Below are positions 26,773 through 39,300 of a stretch of DNA of 64,000 nt, one piece after another (the stretch's first letter is position 1; the number at the start of each line of letters is the position of its first letter). Origin of the DNA: Ashinkailepas kermadecensis. Taxonomy: Eukaryota > Arthropoda > Thecostraca > Neolepadidae. The notes below the pieces were generated by a model, which was given only the letters and a program-made list of their open reading frames with translations, did not search any database and was not told the origin of the DNA. The stretch covers positions 337,501 to 401,500 of the forward strand of contig JAOTOM010005050.1 of assembly GCA_034440615.1 (NCBI GenBank), given 5' to 3'. Both the position numbers and the translations under genes were made by a program.

Positions 26773-28077
26773 AATGGCTTCGGCGCGTCCTCACCATAGT
26801 GAGGGGTCCGCTGAACCCGACCACCACCAACGTTTTCCGTGTCATCCACCGAGGGGATGGGGGCTTTTCCTCATCCACGTCGTGGGAGCCAATCGCCGAA
26901 TCGCATCGATTCTCACCATATTCAATAACCCGTCAAAATGCAATGCGTTGCTTTTGTCATGTTTAACTTGCATTGGCCGGCGGTGAGGAATCTTCCCCTA
27001 TCTAAAATTCGCGATAACTTGAAGACCAGTTGATATGTCCACGAAATATTCATACCTGTTATTTGATCACTGCTACGCCTTTGTCCAAACCCAAAGACCC
27101 AGTCATGATGGGTCGGGTGTGAGTGATTTCATAGTGGCATCGTGTTTGCCAATTTCTCACAAAACGCATCGATACTCACACCACATAGAAACCGAACTAA
27201 TGGAGATATTGGACGTCTGTAAACGGGAAGCGAGAGACAATTAGTTGGTAATTAACCCGACAACCACAATTTGACATCTTCCCAACCCTTTAAAAACACT
27301 AACATCCCATATTGACCATCCATCCGAAAGTTGACCATTTCGGGAATTGCTGTACGGGCGAGTACAGCAATTCCCAAAATAGTACAAAATAGAGTACAGA
27401 ATAGCCTGTGAAATGTAAGCCGGCCAACTCCCTACACACACGCATAAGAATAAACAAATTGACCTGGCCAGAGGTGAATGACCTCGACCTTTTCAAAACG
27501 ATACGCAAATTCGAGGTAGCCTAGCATACTACCACTCAAGAGTGTTTTATGGAAGCACATCGATAATTCATAAAGTTAAGGGGTTTGAGAGTATCTTGGA
27601 GGTGTTACTTTTGATCTTATGTAGATCAGTGACAAAACATGACATGAATGAGATCATTTTTATAGAGCATGACAAAGGTTAGCTTCAAAGATACTGAAAG
27701 TTTCGTAGTTCTGTGACTTTTGTTCTTTTCTGCGAAAATCTGAGGGGCGGGAACAAGTGTTCTGGTTTCTCCTCAGTGATGCACTGATTAACGGTACGAG
27801 CCCGGTGCGGCGAGCGCCGATCGGCCAGTATCAATCCCATGACATGGTGAACACGATCCTGCTGCCGACGCCTACTGCGTGGGAGCAAACGGAGGGAAGT
27901 CTGACTGGGGCCATACTTCAACCGAGGGTCTTCCACACTCAGACGGACAGACGCCCAGACGCCCTACCAGACGGAGCCGCCGAGACGGTCCCCTCCTGTA
28001 GTCCCTGAGTGTGCAACGGAGCTGTGGTTCAATACACTTGTGAGGGAGCCATCGCCCCTCAATACTTGTCTTCCCCA
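26773..28077. other. Spacer, nothing identified
   Basis: Short ORFs only. A GC-richer stretch at 27757-28075 might be an element fragment, but no motif was found. Confidence 0.4.
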
Positions 28078-29030
28078 GTTAGCGAACACCATAGAGAAGG
28101 GAGAGTATAACCGGTCATCACCGTCACGCACCCAATGTGGTCAAAGTTAGCTAACATAGAGAAGGGACCGTGTAACCGGTCATCACCGTTACGCACCCAA
28201 TGTGGTCAAAGTTAGCTAACATAGAGAAGGGAGAGTATAACCGGTCATCACCGTCACGCACCCAATGTGGTCAAAGTTAGCTAACATAGAGAAGGGAGAG
28301 TGTAACCAGTCATCACCGTTACACACTCAATGTGGTCAAAGTTAGCTAACATAGAGTAGGGAGAGTGTAACCAGTCATCACCGTCACGCATCCAATGTGG
28401 TAACACTTAGCTAACATCATAGAGAAGAGGAGTGTAACCAGTCATCACCGTCACTCACCCAATGTGGTCAAAGTTAGCTAACATAGAGAAGGGAGAGTAT
28501 AACCGGTCATCACCGTCACGCACCCAATGTCGTCAGTTAGCTAACATAGAGAAGGGAGAGTGTAACCGGTCATCACCGTCACCAGCACCCAATGTCGTCA
28601 GTTAGCTAACTAGCTAACATAGAGAAGGGAGTGTAACCGGTCATCACCGTCACCAGCACCCAATGTCGTCAGTTAGCTAACATAGAGAAGGGAGTGTAAC
28701 CGGTCATCACCGTCACCAGCACCCAATGTCGTCAGTTAGCTAACATAGAGAAGGGAGTGTAACCGGTCATCGCCGTCACCAGCACCCAATGTCGTCAGTT
28801 AGCTAACATAGAGAAGGGAGTGTAACCGGTCATCACCGTCACCAGCACCCAATGTCGTCAGTTAGCTAACATAGAGAAGGGAGTGTAACCGGTCATCACC
28901 GTCACCAGCACCCAATGTCGTCAGTTAGCTAACATAGAGAAGGGAGCCTAACCGGTCATCACCGTCACCAGCACCCAATGCGATCAAGGTTAGCTAACAG
29001 AGCAGGGAGTGTAACCGGTCATCACAGTCA
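28078..29030. repeat. 60-66 bp minisatellite
   Basis: About 15 copies of a unit with AACATAGAGAAGGGAG, GTGTAACCGGTCATCACCGT and ACCCAATGTGGTCAAAGTTA or a shorter GTCGTCAGTTAG form. The two forms segregate left and right, so there were at least two rounds of local homogenisation. Confidence 0.93.
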
Positions 29031-29480
29031 CGTGTGACTGACGTCAGTGTAGCCGGCCCGATGGGAAACCGAGCAATGCATGAAGCGTGGCTCATATTCA
29101 AGCTACAAATGCATGTAATGCCCAATCCCCTCAAAGAGTGACGCCCTCCCAGTGTACTAGCAGCCAATGAGAGGCAGATAGTGTCAAAAACAGCGTTACA
29201 TTGGGCAATGTCTCTGGCGTCAATTACGAAGCAATCATAATGTGGCTTCAACACCGAGAATATTCGTCCACTGTCAAACACATCGCACAGCGCTTGTATG
29301 CTCTCGGCGTTGCTTGCATAGTCCTCTCGACACTGCTTGTAGTCCTCTCGGTTCGCCATCATCCTAGTGGCGTCGGCGTCTCTATCGAAAATTGTTTATC
29401 TTCACCACAGTTGAATGACGGAGAAAACCGGTACCTCCCGTAGTTCCTTGGTCCCCAATTGTCCCCAAAAACCCAATGGA

Positions 29481-29586
29481 AGAACCTTGGGTTCTTTTAC
29501 AACGCATTCAACCGCTAGGTCATACAGCGTCAACCTCTCACGCCGATTGGTCGCGGGTGGACTCGGTAAATGTCGTCGGTTGTGAA
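29481..29586 (-). mobile_element. SINE family B, truncated copy
   Basis: About 105 bp match the 3' body of the complete element at 35124-35304: AGAACCTTGGGTTCTTTTAC, CGCATTCAACCGCTAGGTCA, TCTCACGCCGAT, CGCGGGTGGACTCGGTAAAT. The tRNA-like head is missing. Confidence 0.85.
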
Positions 29587-29914
29587 AAACCCCACGGCCT
29601 CAGTCTCTCATAATCCTGCTGCATCCTGCGCCCCCTCTACCTGCTATGGTTGTTTGGTCTCCCGTTGTCTTCTCATCTCCCACTCACGCATCCCCATAAT
29701 GAGCAGAGATCAAAGTGTTCCTGTCCAGGTAACCATGACAATTGGTTGTGTACATATTGTGTGGACAATTGGTGCAGACAGAGCCGAGGAAGCTTCTGTC
29801 GCGACACGCGGAGGCGACCACGCCAGCCAACACGTCTCCAGCGCCACGTCCGGTCACAGCGCAACCACGCGCTCACGACAGCATACGCTTCTTATTGCAG
29901 CATCTGCTTGTCGA

Positions 29915-30455
29915 CACGTAGGTGTCGGGGCGTGCACGGCATCTGCCGTAGAGGTCGGGGCTGCGTAGAGGTCGGGCGCGCATCGAGGGCGTGCACGGCA
30001 TTACCGTAGGTGGGGCGTGCACGGCATCTGCCGTAGAGGCGGGGGTAGGGGCACGGCATCTGCCGTAGAGGTCGGGGCGGTACGATACCGTAGGGGTCGG
30101 GGCGTGCACGGCATCTGCCGTAGAGGTCGGGGCGTGCACGGCATCTGCCGTAGAGGTCGGGGCGTGCACGGCATCTACCGTAGAGGTCGGGGCGTGCACG
30201 GCATCTACCGTAGAGGTCGGGGCGTGCACGGCATCTACCGTAGAGGTCGGGGCGTGCACGGCATCTGCCGTAGAGGTCGGGGCGTGCACGGCATCTGCCG
30301 TAGAGGTCGGGGCGTGCACGGCATCTGCCGTAGAGGTCGGGGCGTGCCTGCGGCATCTGCCGTAGAGGTCGGGGCGTGCACGGCATCTACCGTAGAGGTC
30401 GGGGCGTGCACGGCATCTACTGTAGAGGTCGGGGCGTGCACGGCATCTGCCGCCC
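29915..30455. repeat. 30-bp minisatellite
   Basis: About 16 copies of GTAGAGGTCGGGGCGTGCAC plus GGCATCTGCC; early copies carry deletions. The unit length keeps both strands open. Confidence 0.94.
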
Positions 30456-31125
30456 GGGCGGACGCACGTCCACCCGGTGAAACGCTCTGTCCGTGGTCCG
30501 ACGTTTATTTCGACCCGCTGGGCGCGGTGGAGACTAGAGGAGCCGAGTGAAGCTATGCCGGGATGCCGACTGCGGACGACGCAGAGCTCTGACGGATGGT
30601 ACTCCACACGGCGGCTGTGGGGGGAGGGGGGCTGGAGCCGGCATTTGACGCGCACAGGACCTCCGCCGCCTTCGAAGGCCACCATTCTCCGTCATTGCCG
30701 TCAGTCATCACCGGCAGCACCGCCACTGCACGCCAACAACACCACCCGGCAGTGAAGCCGACGTTCCTCCGGCGACGGTGGCGCCTCTACCGACCGGACA
30801 CGGCGGCGCCCGCACCGGCTGACGATGTTGGCGCCACGAATGCCCGCATAAGAACACAACCGACACACATTATCCCTGTCACGTTGTCCCTGCAGCGATG
30901 CGCTCACATCCATGCATCGCACATACGCCTCTCGGAGCCAACAACTCGCATAATGCACCGTGAAAACGCAAAGAACACACACACAGTGCACACGTCACAG
31001 GACACGACACGTGGCGCCACCTCTGCACAAAACGCGTGATGGCTGCTGGCTGGTCGAACCACAGGCGTCAACCACGCTGTCCGCCGCGGGTCGCTGCGCG
31101 AGACGTGGCCGGCGGCCAGTGTCAC
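30456..31125. other. GC-rich spacer, nothing firmly identified
   Basis: A plus-strand frame running out of the array (CPWSDVYFDPLGAVE) ends at 30549. No family was recognised. Confidence 0.4.
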
Positions 31126-31129
31126 GTCT

Positions 31130-31370
31130 CGGCACGTCACGTCACGTCACGTCACGCCGCGTCACGTCACGTCTCGTCACGTCACGTCACGCCGCGTCAC
31201 GTCACGTCACGCCGCGTCACGTCACGTCACGTCACGTCACGCCGCGTCACGTCTCGTCACGTCTCGTCACGTCACGCGCGTCACGTCACGTCACGTCTCG
31301 GCACGTCACGCCGCGTCACGTCACGTCACGTCACGTCACGCCGCGTCACGTCACGCCGCGTCACGCTGGC
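31130..31370. repeat. (CACGT)n-type satellite
   Basis: CGTCACGTCACGTCACG interspersed with GCCGCGTCACG and TCTCGTCACG. A short patch of the same word recurs at about 31850-31872. Confidence 0.95.
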
Positions 31371-32390
31371 GACCTATCGCCAACGGCTGCACCGGCACGA
31401 GAGAACGGGACGAGACTCAGGAGCGAACTGCCAACATGTGGGCGGGATACGGAGACGGAAAGCAGCAGGGGAGCAAACACGGCCGCACGGTGGTGACCGC
31501 CGACCGATGGGCGACCAGCTGAAGGAGCCGTCCACAACTAGTGTCACCGAAACGCCACGACCAGTGGTAGCAGCCAACGAAGGTCTCGACACGACACGAA
31601 GGCGCGGCGCCATTCAACCACACACCTAAACAAACAAATACAAGCGGACACGCAATTCATGCACGCTCGCGCGCAAGCGCATCTGTAATTACGCCTGTTG
31701 CAATGTCCACACACACACACACGCACGATCACAGAGACGCCTGCACAAGTTGGTCCATCCGCTGTGGGATCATGTAGCCCGACCCGTCGACCGGAACGGC
31801 AGCCGAGTCAGTCCGCGTCAGCCGACAGTGTCCGAGCCGCTGAGCGCCTCACGTCACGTCACGTCACGTCACTTGAGCTGACGACAGCGGCCCCACGTCA
31901 TACCACTGCAACGAGGGCGACCGGCAGCCCAAAAGTGGTCCACCGGTGCGCACACACAGCCCCGGCGAGCTTCACCGGCCGCTGGTCGGTCGGCTCCCAC
32001 AAGCCCACCGACCCGACACCGTCCGTGGCGGACGCCGTTCACGGGGGGGGGGCATGCCCTTACCATCGTCTCGCCGTCCCCACGTACACATGCGGTCAAC
32101 TGCACAGCTGTGCAAAATAATGCAAACTTTACACGCAGCGTCACAAGGTCACAAGGTTGCACTGACCGTCCTGACGGAATCACGATCACTGGCGGGCGCA
32201 AGCAGAGTACTTGAAGCCGCCAGAAGATTCGTCACCTAAGATATGACGTTGACAGGAAATAATCGAACTAAACAATGCCCCTGTTTGTGCCCGGCCGTGA
32301 CGAAGTTCGCGGCCCGTTGACGACAGTGCGGAGATGGTGCCCATGACCAGTTGTGGAGGTGGTGCGGTGTGGCGATGCCGCCAGTAGTAC
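31371..32390. other. Spacer, nothing identified
   Basis: GC-rich sequence with short overlapping ORFs on both strands and no recognised product. Confidence 0.4.
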
Positions 32391-32399
32391 AGCATGGCT

Positions 32400-32760
32400 G
32401 CCGCACATACGTCACACCTCCGCGGCTGTCCTCTCGAGACTCCGAGATCCCCATCCTCGTGAGATTCCCAGTCTGTCGAAACCCAGAGAACCCAACCTCT
32501 CGATACTCGGGATCTCCGGCATCTTGAGACACAGAAGTTTCCAGCCTCTTGTGATTCAGCGATACCCGTCCCGAGCTGTCAGTGGGCACCGTATATACGC
32601 CACTTTCGGGTCTGACTGGATACTCGGAGCCTTTCGAGATCGAGATATTCGCGGCATCTAAAAGTCAGAGATCCGGGTCTCTCGAGTTTCAGACATACGC
32701 AGACTCTTGAGACACAGAGATCCTCATCCTCTCGAATCCCAGAGATCCTCATGACGACTG
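32400..32760. repeat. Degenerate repeat with GAGATCC words
   Basis: Loosely periodic units of about 35-40 bp such as CTCTCGAGACTCCGAGATCC, CCTCGTGAGATTCCCAG and CTCTCGAATCCCAGAGATCC. Confidence 0.5.
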
Positions 32761-33057
32761 GCCAGCGGCCGCTGCCAACGGGGAATAACTGGCTTTCGCG
32801 AGGACGCCTCACACTACCAGCAGGGAGTCGGTTGTCATCCGGACGAGCATGCACGGTACCCTGAAGTTAGGAAGCCCTCGTCGCCCAATCGAAGGAGGGG
32901 GTCGCTTGGCAAGCCGAGGGGCTATAGGGAACGCGGTCAGCACCTTAAGGAACAACGAATACTCTAACAACACCCTGGCGGTCGAAGGAGTCGACCGGCG
33001 CACCAACGGCAGCTGCATCTGCGGCAGCCCAGCGCCAGACGGGCTCGCTCGGCTGAG

Positions 33058-33265
33058 CTCGGCCCGCAGCCCGACTGGGAGACTAGCCCGTAGCCCGACT
33101 GGGAGACTGGCCCGCAGCCAGACTGGGAGACTGGCTCGCAGCGCGTCTGGGAGACTGGCCCGCAGCCCGACTGGGAGACTGGTGCGCAGTCCACTGGGAG
33201 ACTGGCCCGCAGCTCGTCTGGGAGACTGGTGCACAAGCCCGACTGAGAGACTGGTGCGCAGTCGG
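33058..33265. repeat. 24-bp minisatellite in the probable 3' UTR
   Basis: About eight copies of a 24-bp unit (GACTGGGAGACTGGCCCGCA plus four bases), ending about 40 bp downstream of the DCUN1D4/5 stop codon. It probably lies in the 3' UTR, although no close poly(A) signal was identified. Confidence 0.85.
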
Positions 33266-33303
33266 CCGCTGCCTGGTGACCTGGTGACCCGGTGCGGTCG
33301 CCA

Positions 33304-33395
33304 TCACACCGCCTCCATGGTGGCGTCGGTGTGGTGTTGGGGCAGCCCGTTCTCCTGACGGTACCACTCGACAAACTCGTCCAGGAGCACCGGCC
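33304..33395 (-). CDS. DCUN1D4/5: DCUN1D4/5-like exon 6 (C-terminus, stop)
   Basis: 92 nt; completes W212 and encodes [16 protein letters not shown] and a short tail ending MEAV, then TGA at 33306-33304. [11 protein letters not shown] is the family's C-terminal signature and D217 is the last DAD-patch residue. The acceptor is GTGCGCAG (AG at 33397-33396). This acceptor and the first 18 or so exon bases are the repeat unit of the array at 33396-34160. The last 20 residues after WYRQ have no close counterpart I recognise. Confidence 0.96.
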
Positions 33396-36300
33396 CTGCG
33401 CACGTCGGTCACCGTCAGACACACACGTCCAGGAGCACCGGCCCTGCGCACGTCGGTCACCGTCAGACACACACGTCCAGGAGCACCGGCCCTGCGCACG
33501 TCGGTCACCGTCAGACACACACGTCCAGGAGTACCGGCCCTGCGCACGTCGGCCACCGTCAGACACACAGGAGTACCGGCCCTGCGCACGTCGGCCACCG
33601 TCAGAACACAGGAGTACCGGCCCTGCGCACGTCGGCCACCGTCAGACACACACGTCCAGGAGCACCGGCCCTGCGCACGTCGGTCACCGTCAGCACACAC
33701 GTCCAGGAGTACCGGCCCTGCGCACGTCGGTCACCGTACACACACACGTCCAGGAGCACAGGCCCTGCGCACGTCGGCCACCGTCAGACACACACGTCCG
33801 GAGCACCGGCCCTGCGCACGTCGGCCACCGTCAGACAGCACCGGCCCTGCGCACGTCGGTCACCGTCAGACACACAGGAGTACCGGCCCTGCGCACGTCG
33901 GTCACCGTCAGACACACACGTCCAGGAGCACCGGCCCTGCGCACGTCGGTCACCGTCAGACACACTCGTCCAGAGCACCGGCCCTGCGCACGTCGGTCAC
34001 CGTCAGACACACACGTCCAGGAGCACCGGCCCTGCGCACGTCGGTCACCGTCAGACACACTCGTCCAGGAGCACCGGCCCTGCGCACGTCGGTCACCGTC
34101 AGACACACACGTCCAGGAGCACCGGCCCTGCGCACGTCGGTCACCGTCAGACACACACGGATGCATCAGTCGGCCAGTCGCAGGAACAACGCTGCACCAC
34201 GTGCTTTGCAACGAGCACATAACGCAGCGAACACAGGATGCATTGTTAGCAGATTCAGAGACTTTCGCAGATGCGTAAGCAGCAGAGTGGTTCCATCAAC
34301 ACTATTTTCAGCCTAAAGTTTCATATAAAACATTTTTCACTGCTACGGTGAGGGTAGAGGCCTTCAGCCCACCACCACTTGCCACCCCAGATGACCTTGT
34401 CTGGCAGCGGTAAATGGTATGTACGAGGGGCGGTCCAGGAATCTTCATGAGGGAACATTCGTCTGGTGGGGCACCATTTTCTCGGAGCGCCACTGCCATT
34501 GTTCGTCTTTTGCTCTCGAAGGGGCGCCTTCGGATGAAAGTTCGCTCAGCGAGGCAAGGGTGCACCCTGAGGTATACCAAAGGGACGTCTTTTTCTCTTA
34601 AGGAGGCGTTCTTGGCCTAAATATCCGGTTAGCGGAGGGAGAGGGTTGTATGCCTTCCCAGAGGGATGCCTTTTCCCGGTCGCCGGGACGCTTTTCCATA
34701 GGGAAGGGGCACATGCGCCCAGTGCCCCCTCCCATCGCCGTATACGCCACTGTGGTGGTGGATTGGTGTTTAGGGGCGCGTCGACTGCAAATGTCATTTT
34801 GCGCCCTGTATACGCCACTGGTCACCTGTGTTGCGCATCGTGACGATGCCGACACCTGGTCGTCACAGCAAGCGATGTCAATAGCAATAATGATCGGACC
34901 GTTTCAGAGTGCAGCATCATTCAGCAACCTTCTGATCTTTTCGATCTTCGGGAAGCGAGAAATACGGCTTCTAACCTACTAATGGCTGTATTCCTGTTGT
35001 TTGGGACACAACCAAAGTGATAGCGCCGTTTCCACAATTTACTCCTCTTTGACCATCGGATGCGACAAGGTAGCCTCCTACGCAAAGATGCAATGGCCGG
35101 CAGCTGAGTATCGCTGCACTCCTTGGGGAAGGAGAACCTTGGGTTCTTTTACGACGCATTCAACCGCTAGGTCATATAGCGTCGCCAACCTCTCACGCCG
35201 ATTTGTCGCGGGTGGACTCGGTAAATGCCGTCGGTTGTGAGATTCGAACACAAAATCTTGCGATCAAGAGCCCGACGCTCTACCAACTGAGCTACCGCGG
35301 CACCTCGCTGCACTCCTCATTTGTGACGTCGTAGACATGTTGCAAAATCGCAGTGATGAGTTAGATGCGAGTTTTGAATTTTCCCTGGCAGTTCGGCAAT
35401 TGTTTTCAGGAATGGCGCCATCATCATTAACGCAAAAAATACTAGTAAACTTCCCAGAAAACAGGATCTTAGATGACATTAAATTTTCCCATTCTGGCAC
35501 GTCACGGCACATGTCACGGCAAGCTGGATGATGGTACGCCAGAAGGCACCGCGAAAGAAGAGACATTATAAGGGTGTAAACATCTTGATCGATGAAGAAA
35601 ACAAGAAACAGCAGAGCTAAAACATTCCACACAATGACTAACTTAAGACCATCTCAACATCTCAATGTTTTCCCCACATCTCAAGCTAACCCTCGCCGGG
35701 CCATGGAGGGACACGGGTGGAACTCTTCAGATTTGGAAGGGGTTTAAAAACCATTCAGGTTTTTTCTGAGATAGCGACCGAATGAACGCAGAAATTCCAA
35801 ACTTGAGTACCCCTTATACACCTGTTTTGCATATCTTGTGCAAATGTCAGGTCAATGTCATCTAAGTCATCGACCGGGAATGGGCTAAATAGGGTAATGG
35901 TCCAAAATTTCAAAGTGCCGCCATTCGAAATGGTTGTAACGCATGAACACAAAACTCAGATCTGCTTAGTCCACGTCTGTTGCCTGGTCGCGCACCTGTT
36001 TTACAGATGTAACTGAAAACGGCAGGTTCCATTACTAACAACCACCTTTTCATCGCTCGTAGGTGTCTCACTATCCATAGGTGCCGCTTCCATCACCCAC
36101 AGGCACCGTCCTCATTACTCACAAGCATCCCGATATTGTCTCCAGGCGTTCCAATACTCAAGCACCGCCAGCGGGAATGCATCGCTGCCATTACCCACAG
36201 GCGCCATCCTCATTAATTACCCACAGATGACGCTTCCGTCGCCCACGGCCGTTCCAGTACTCACAGGCGCCGTTCTCGTCGTAGTTGGCCATGTCTGCGT

Positions 36301-39300
36301 GGATGGTGCGCGAGAACTCGAGGATGTTGTTCCACTGGTCGCGATTGACCACGCCGTACTTGCAGCGCTCCAGGAACTTGTGGAAGCTCGAGTAGATGGG
36401 CCAGTGCCTGCCCAGCAGCAGCTGCAGCAGCGTCCGGCCGATGTCCATCTGCAGGCTGCGCTGGTCCTTGTCCTGGCCGACACAGACGGACGTGACAACC
36501 GCTGAGGGACACGATGGGCCAGCCACATCGGCTAGTCGCAGTGACCGGCGCAGCATGTCATGCGACTACATGCTGCACAATTTTAATCCGTCCGCCTCTC
36601 ATTTTGGAAGCATTCATCTGGTGTTTACCGCGAACGCTTGCCGTCTGATGCTTAGCTCCCCGGATTCATTTGCGAATTACTTCATTCTATATGGGTCGTT
36701 TTATTAGCGCATCTTGTCTCACAACGCCGTCCAATTCCACAAAGCGCCTGCTTGCTGTCTGAGTTCTTACATAGTTCGCCAAACCCAGTGGCATGCCGTA
36801 AAACATGCACCGCACTCGGCTGGCAACAATACGCCACCAATCACGCGCTTTCCTCAATTTTGGAGCTGGCCTGCGATTTTTGTTCCACGATTAAGGCAAC
36901 AGCCGGTCCTAAAGCGAACCATATGTGCCGCGCCGCAATATATACGTGCACCAGTGGCCAATTGACTGCGTGCCGGCGGCGCCGGATTGCATGACCGGGG
37001 ACCCCATTGGCGGGCGGCCGTTGGTACCCAAGACCCGATCAGCCCGGCACAGACGCCGCACGCTTGCCGGCACATTTTCGGCAATGCGCTTCCTTTGTTT
37101 CTGTCGGACAGCAATTTTGCATCCGCCGCCGACTCACTTTTGCCGGCAGAGTTAGTTAGTTAGTTAGTTATTGGAGTTTAGGGGCGCATCGACTACAGAG
37201 GTCATGCAGCGCTCATTGTGCCCGCGGAGTAAGTCATCACACGGCAGCACACGTGTTAAGATGACTTCCACGTGCGTGTGCCACCACGCTACCAGCTCAC
37301 TGGGCAGCGCTCGGCATTATCAACGCTGGCTCAACGACGATGCGCAAACGTGACGACTTACTGCATACGTGCGTGAAATGTGACATTGCACATTTCACGA
37401 CGACCCGATGTGCACATTTCACGAAGACCCGATGTGCACATTGCATGCGTGCGTGAAATGACAGCCATGCGTCCATAAATCAGGCAATAAACGAAAAACT
37501 GAAGATTGAATATTCCTGATTCAGAAATCAGACAAAATGTCCGAGGTGCCATTGCAGGGGTGTTAAGCTTGCGAACAAGACATTGTCATCGGAGCCGATA
37601 TTCTGCAATACATCCGACATCATAGCACGTGTTTTGCAGCCAGAACAGCGCGACACAAAATCAGACTGCGAAGCATGCAACAAGACCGAGCGGCAGAGCT
37701 CGACCCGGTCGATCTCTGCTGCTCGGTTGGCGACGCCACACCGACAGCGAGCAGCGCGACACGAGACCGCCGAGACACGGTGCGCCCCGACGACACGCCG
37801 AACACACTGCAGGGAACACGCCCGCTCAACTCGAACACAACACAACACACGGCACACACACGCAGAGACTGAACCCGGACACAGTGCACAAACACGCCAG
37901 CTCGTCCGGACACGCGCCGTGAAGCACCAAGATCAAACGCCCACGCGGTGCAGACGAGCAGGCTAGACACGGCCAGTGGACGGCAGCTGGGCACACCTGT
38001 GCCCGACTTATCCGCTCGACCGGCGTGCCGCTAGAGCAGCGGTTACCTATTCCAGCTCTTCTCCACTCCACACACGAAATGTATTTACACCCTCTACCCT
38101 CCCCCCACCCCCCATACACACACAACACAGCATGAAGCACACTTCATGCCCTGATATGCCTTCAATCACCACCGATGTCTAAAGCTCGCGTCAGTCACGA
38201 GCGATCGTCAAGAGCCGGAAGTACGCGAAAGTGTGCGCAGTGTGCTTCAAGCATTGATTTGTTGCAGGGTGTTGTAGAAGGGAAATCGGTTATCTGGATG
38301 AGCTCCTGCTTAGCGGTGCCAGACGACGAGGATCTCGCGACCCGCCACCAGTGATCCACGACCGGTGGTAGTGGTTCTGCCAGTGAGGGGCCCACACCGC
38401 CGCCGCCGCCGGCTATGTGTGTGTCTGTGTGGACCGTCGCCCCTGGTGACAGTGGCCGGCCGCGGGTGTAATTTCCTGCCGGTCGCCAGCAGGGGGCGGG
38501 GCCGGGGCCGGGGCCGGGGCCGGGGCGGGGCCGGGGGCGTGTCCAGGGCACCGAGACGAGCGGCAATGATAAAAAGTGCATGGAAGGAACAAATGTGCGT
38601 ATGCAGCCCCATCAGCGTGTATTGCATGTTGATGCAGCACATCGCGTGCCAACTAAAAATACAGTCGGCTGGGATTGATCAGCCGGAAGCACAAGCAGTA
38701 GGTAAACCTTAAATGGTGGAACTTTACCATGTGTAAAACAAGAACCATCAGGAAGTTTATGCTACAGTTTCCACAATAATTCATTGTCATTCGATTAGGG
38801 TTGGAAAGACAGGTTGTGCTGAACGTTTGCCATCGTGCACTGCCTCCTGCGGGAAGTCGCATTCCTCAAGGATAGAACGTTTGCCATCGTGCACTGCCTC
38901 CTGCGGGAAGTCGCTTTCCTCACGGATAGAACGTTTGCCATCGTGCACTGCCTCCTGCGGGAAGTCGCCTTCCTCACGGATAGAACGTTTGCCATCCTGC
39001 ACTGCCTCCTGCGGGAAGTCGCCTTCCTCACGGATTGAACGTTTGCCATCCTGCACTGCCTCCTGCGGGAAGTCGCCTTCCTCACGGATAGAATGCTGCT
39101 GATTCAAATGACTTCAAACTTCTTGCTCTGCGATAACGCGATACAAATGCCACAAACTCAATGTCAAGTCCAAGAAGTTCCTGATATCGGCAACAGAGAG
39201 AAGACAATCCACTCTAAATTAGATGGCACAATGTTTTCCTCTCCACGTCAAAAATTCCAAGACTTCACTACAAACCTGCAGTGGAATGCTCCCCAGGAAG

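Noticed and set aside
29873..30685. 270-codon minus-strand protein with HAPTSTADAV repeats
   Set aside because: Product of a 30-bp minisatellite; the opposite strand is equally open and no start or splice structure supports it.
35229..35301. tRNA-Lys gene
   Set aside because: D-arm and T-arm sequences are good, but the anticodon stem does not pair and the sequence continues into a SINE body inside a 13-bp target-site duplication.
36217..36528. Other long frames over exon 5 (both strands)
   Set aside because: Shadows of the GC-rich exon; only the frame with [14 protein letters not shown] has family similarity and correct splice sites.
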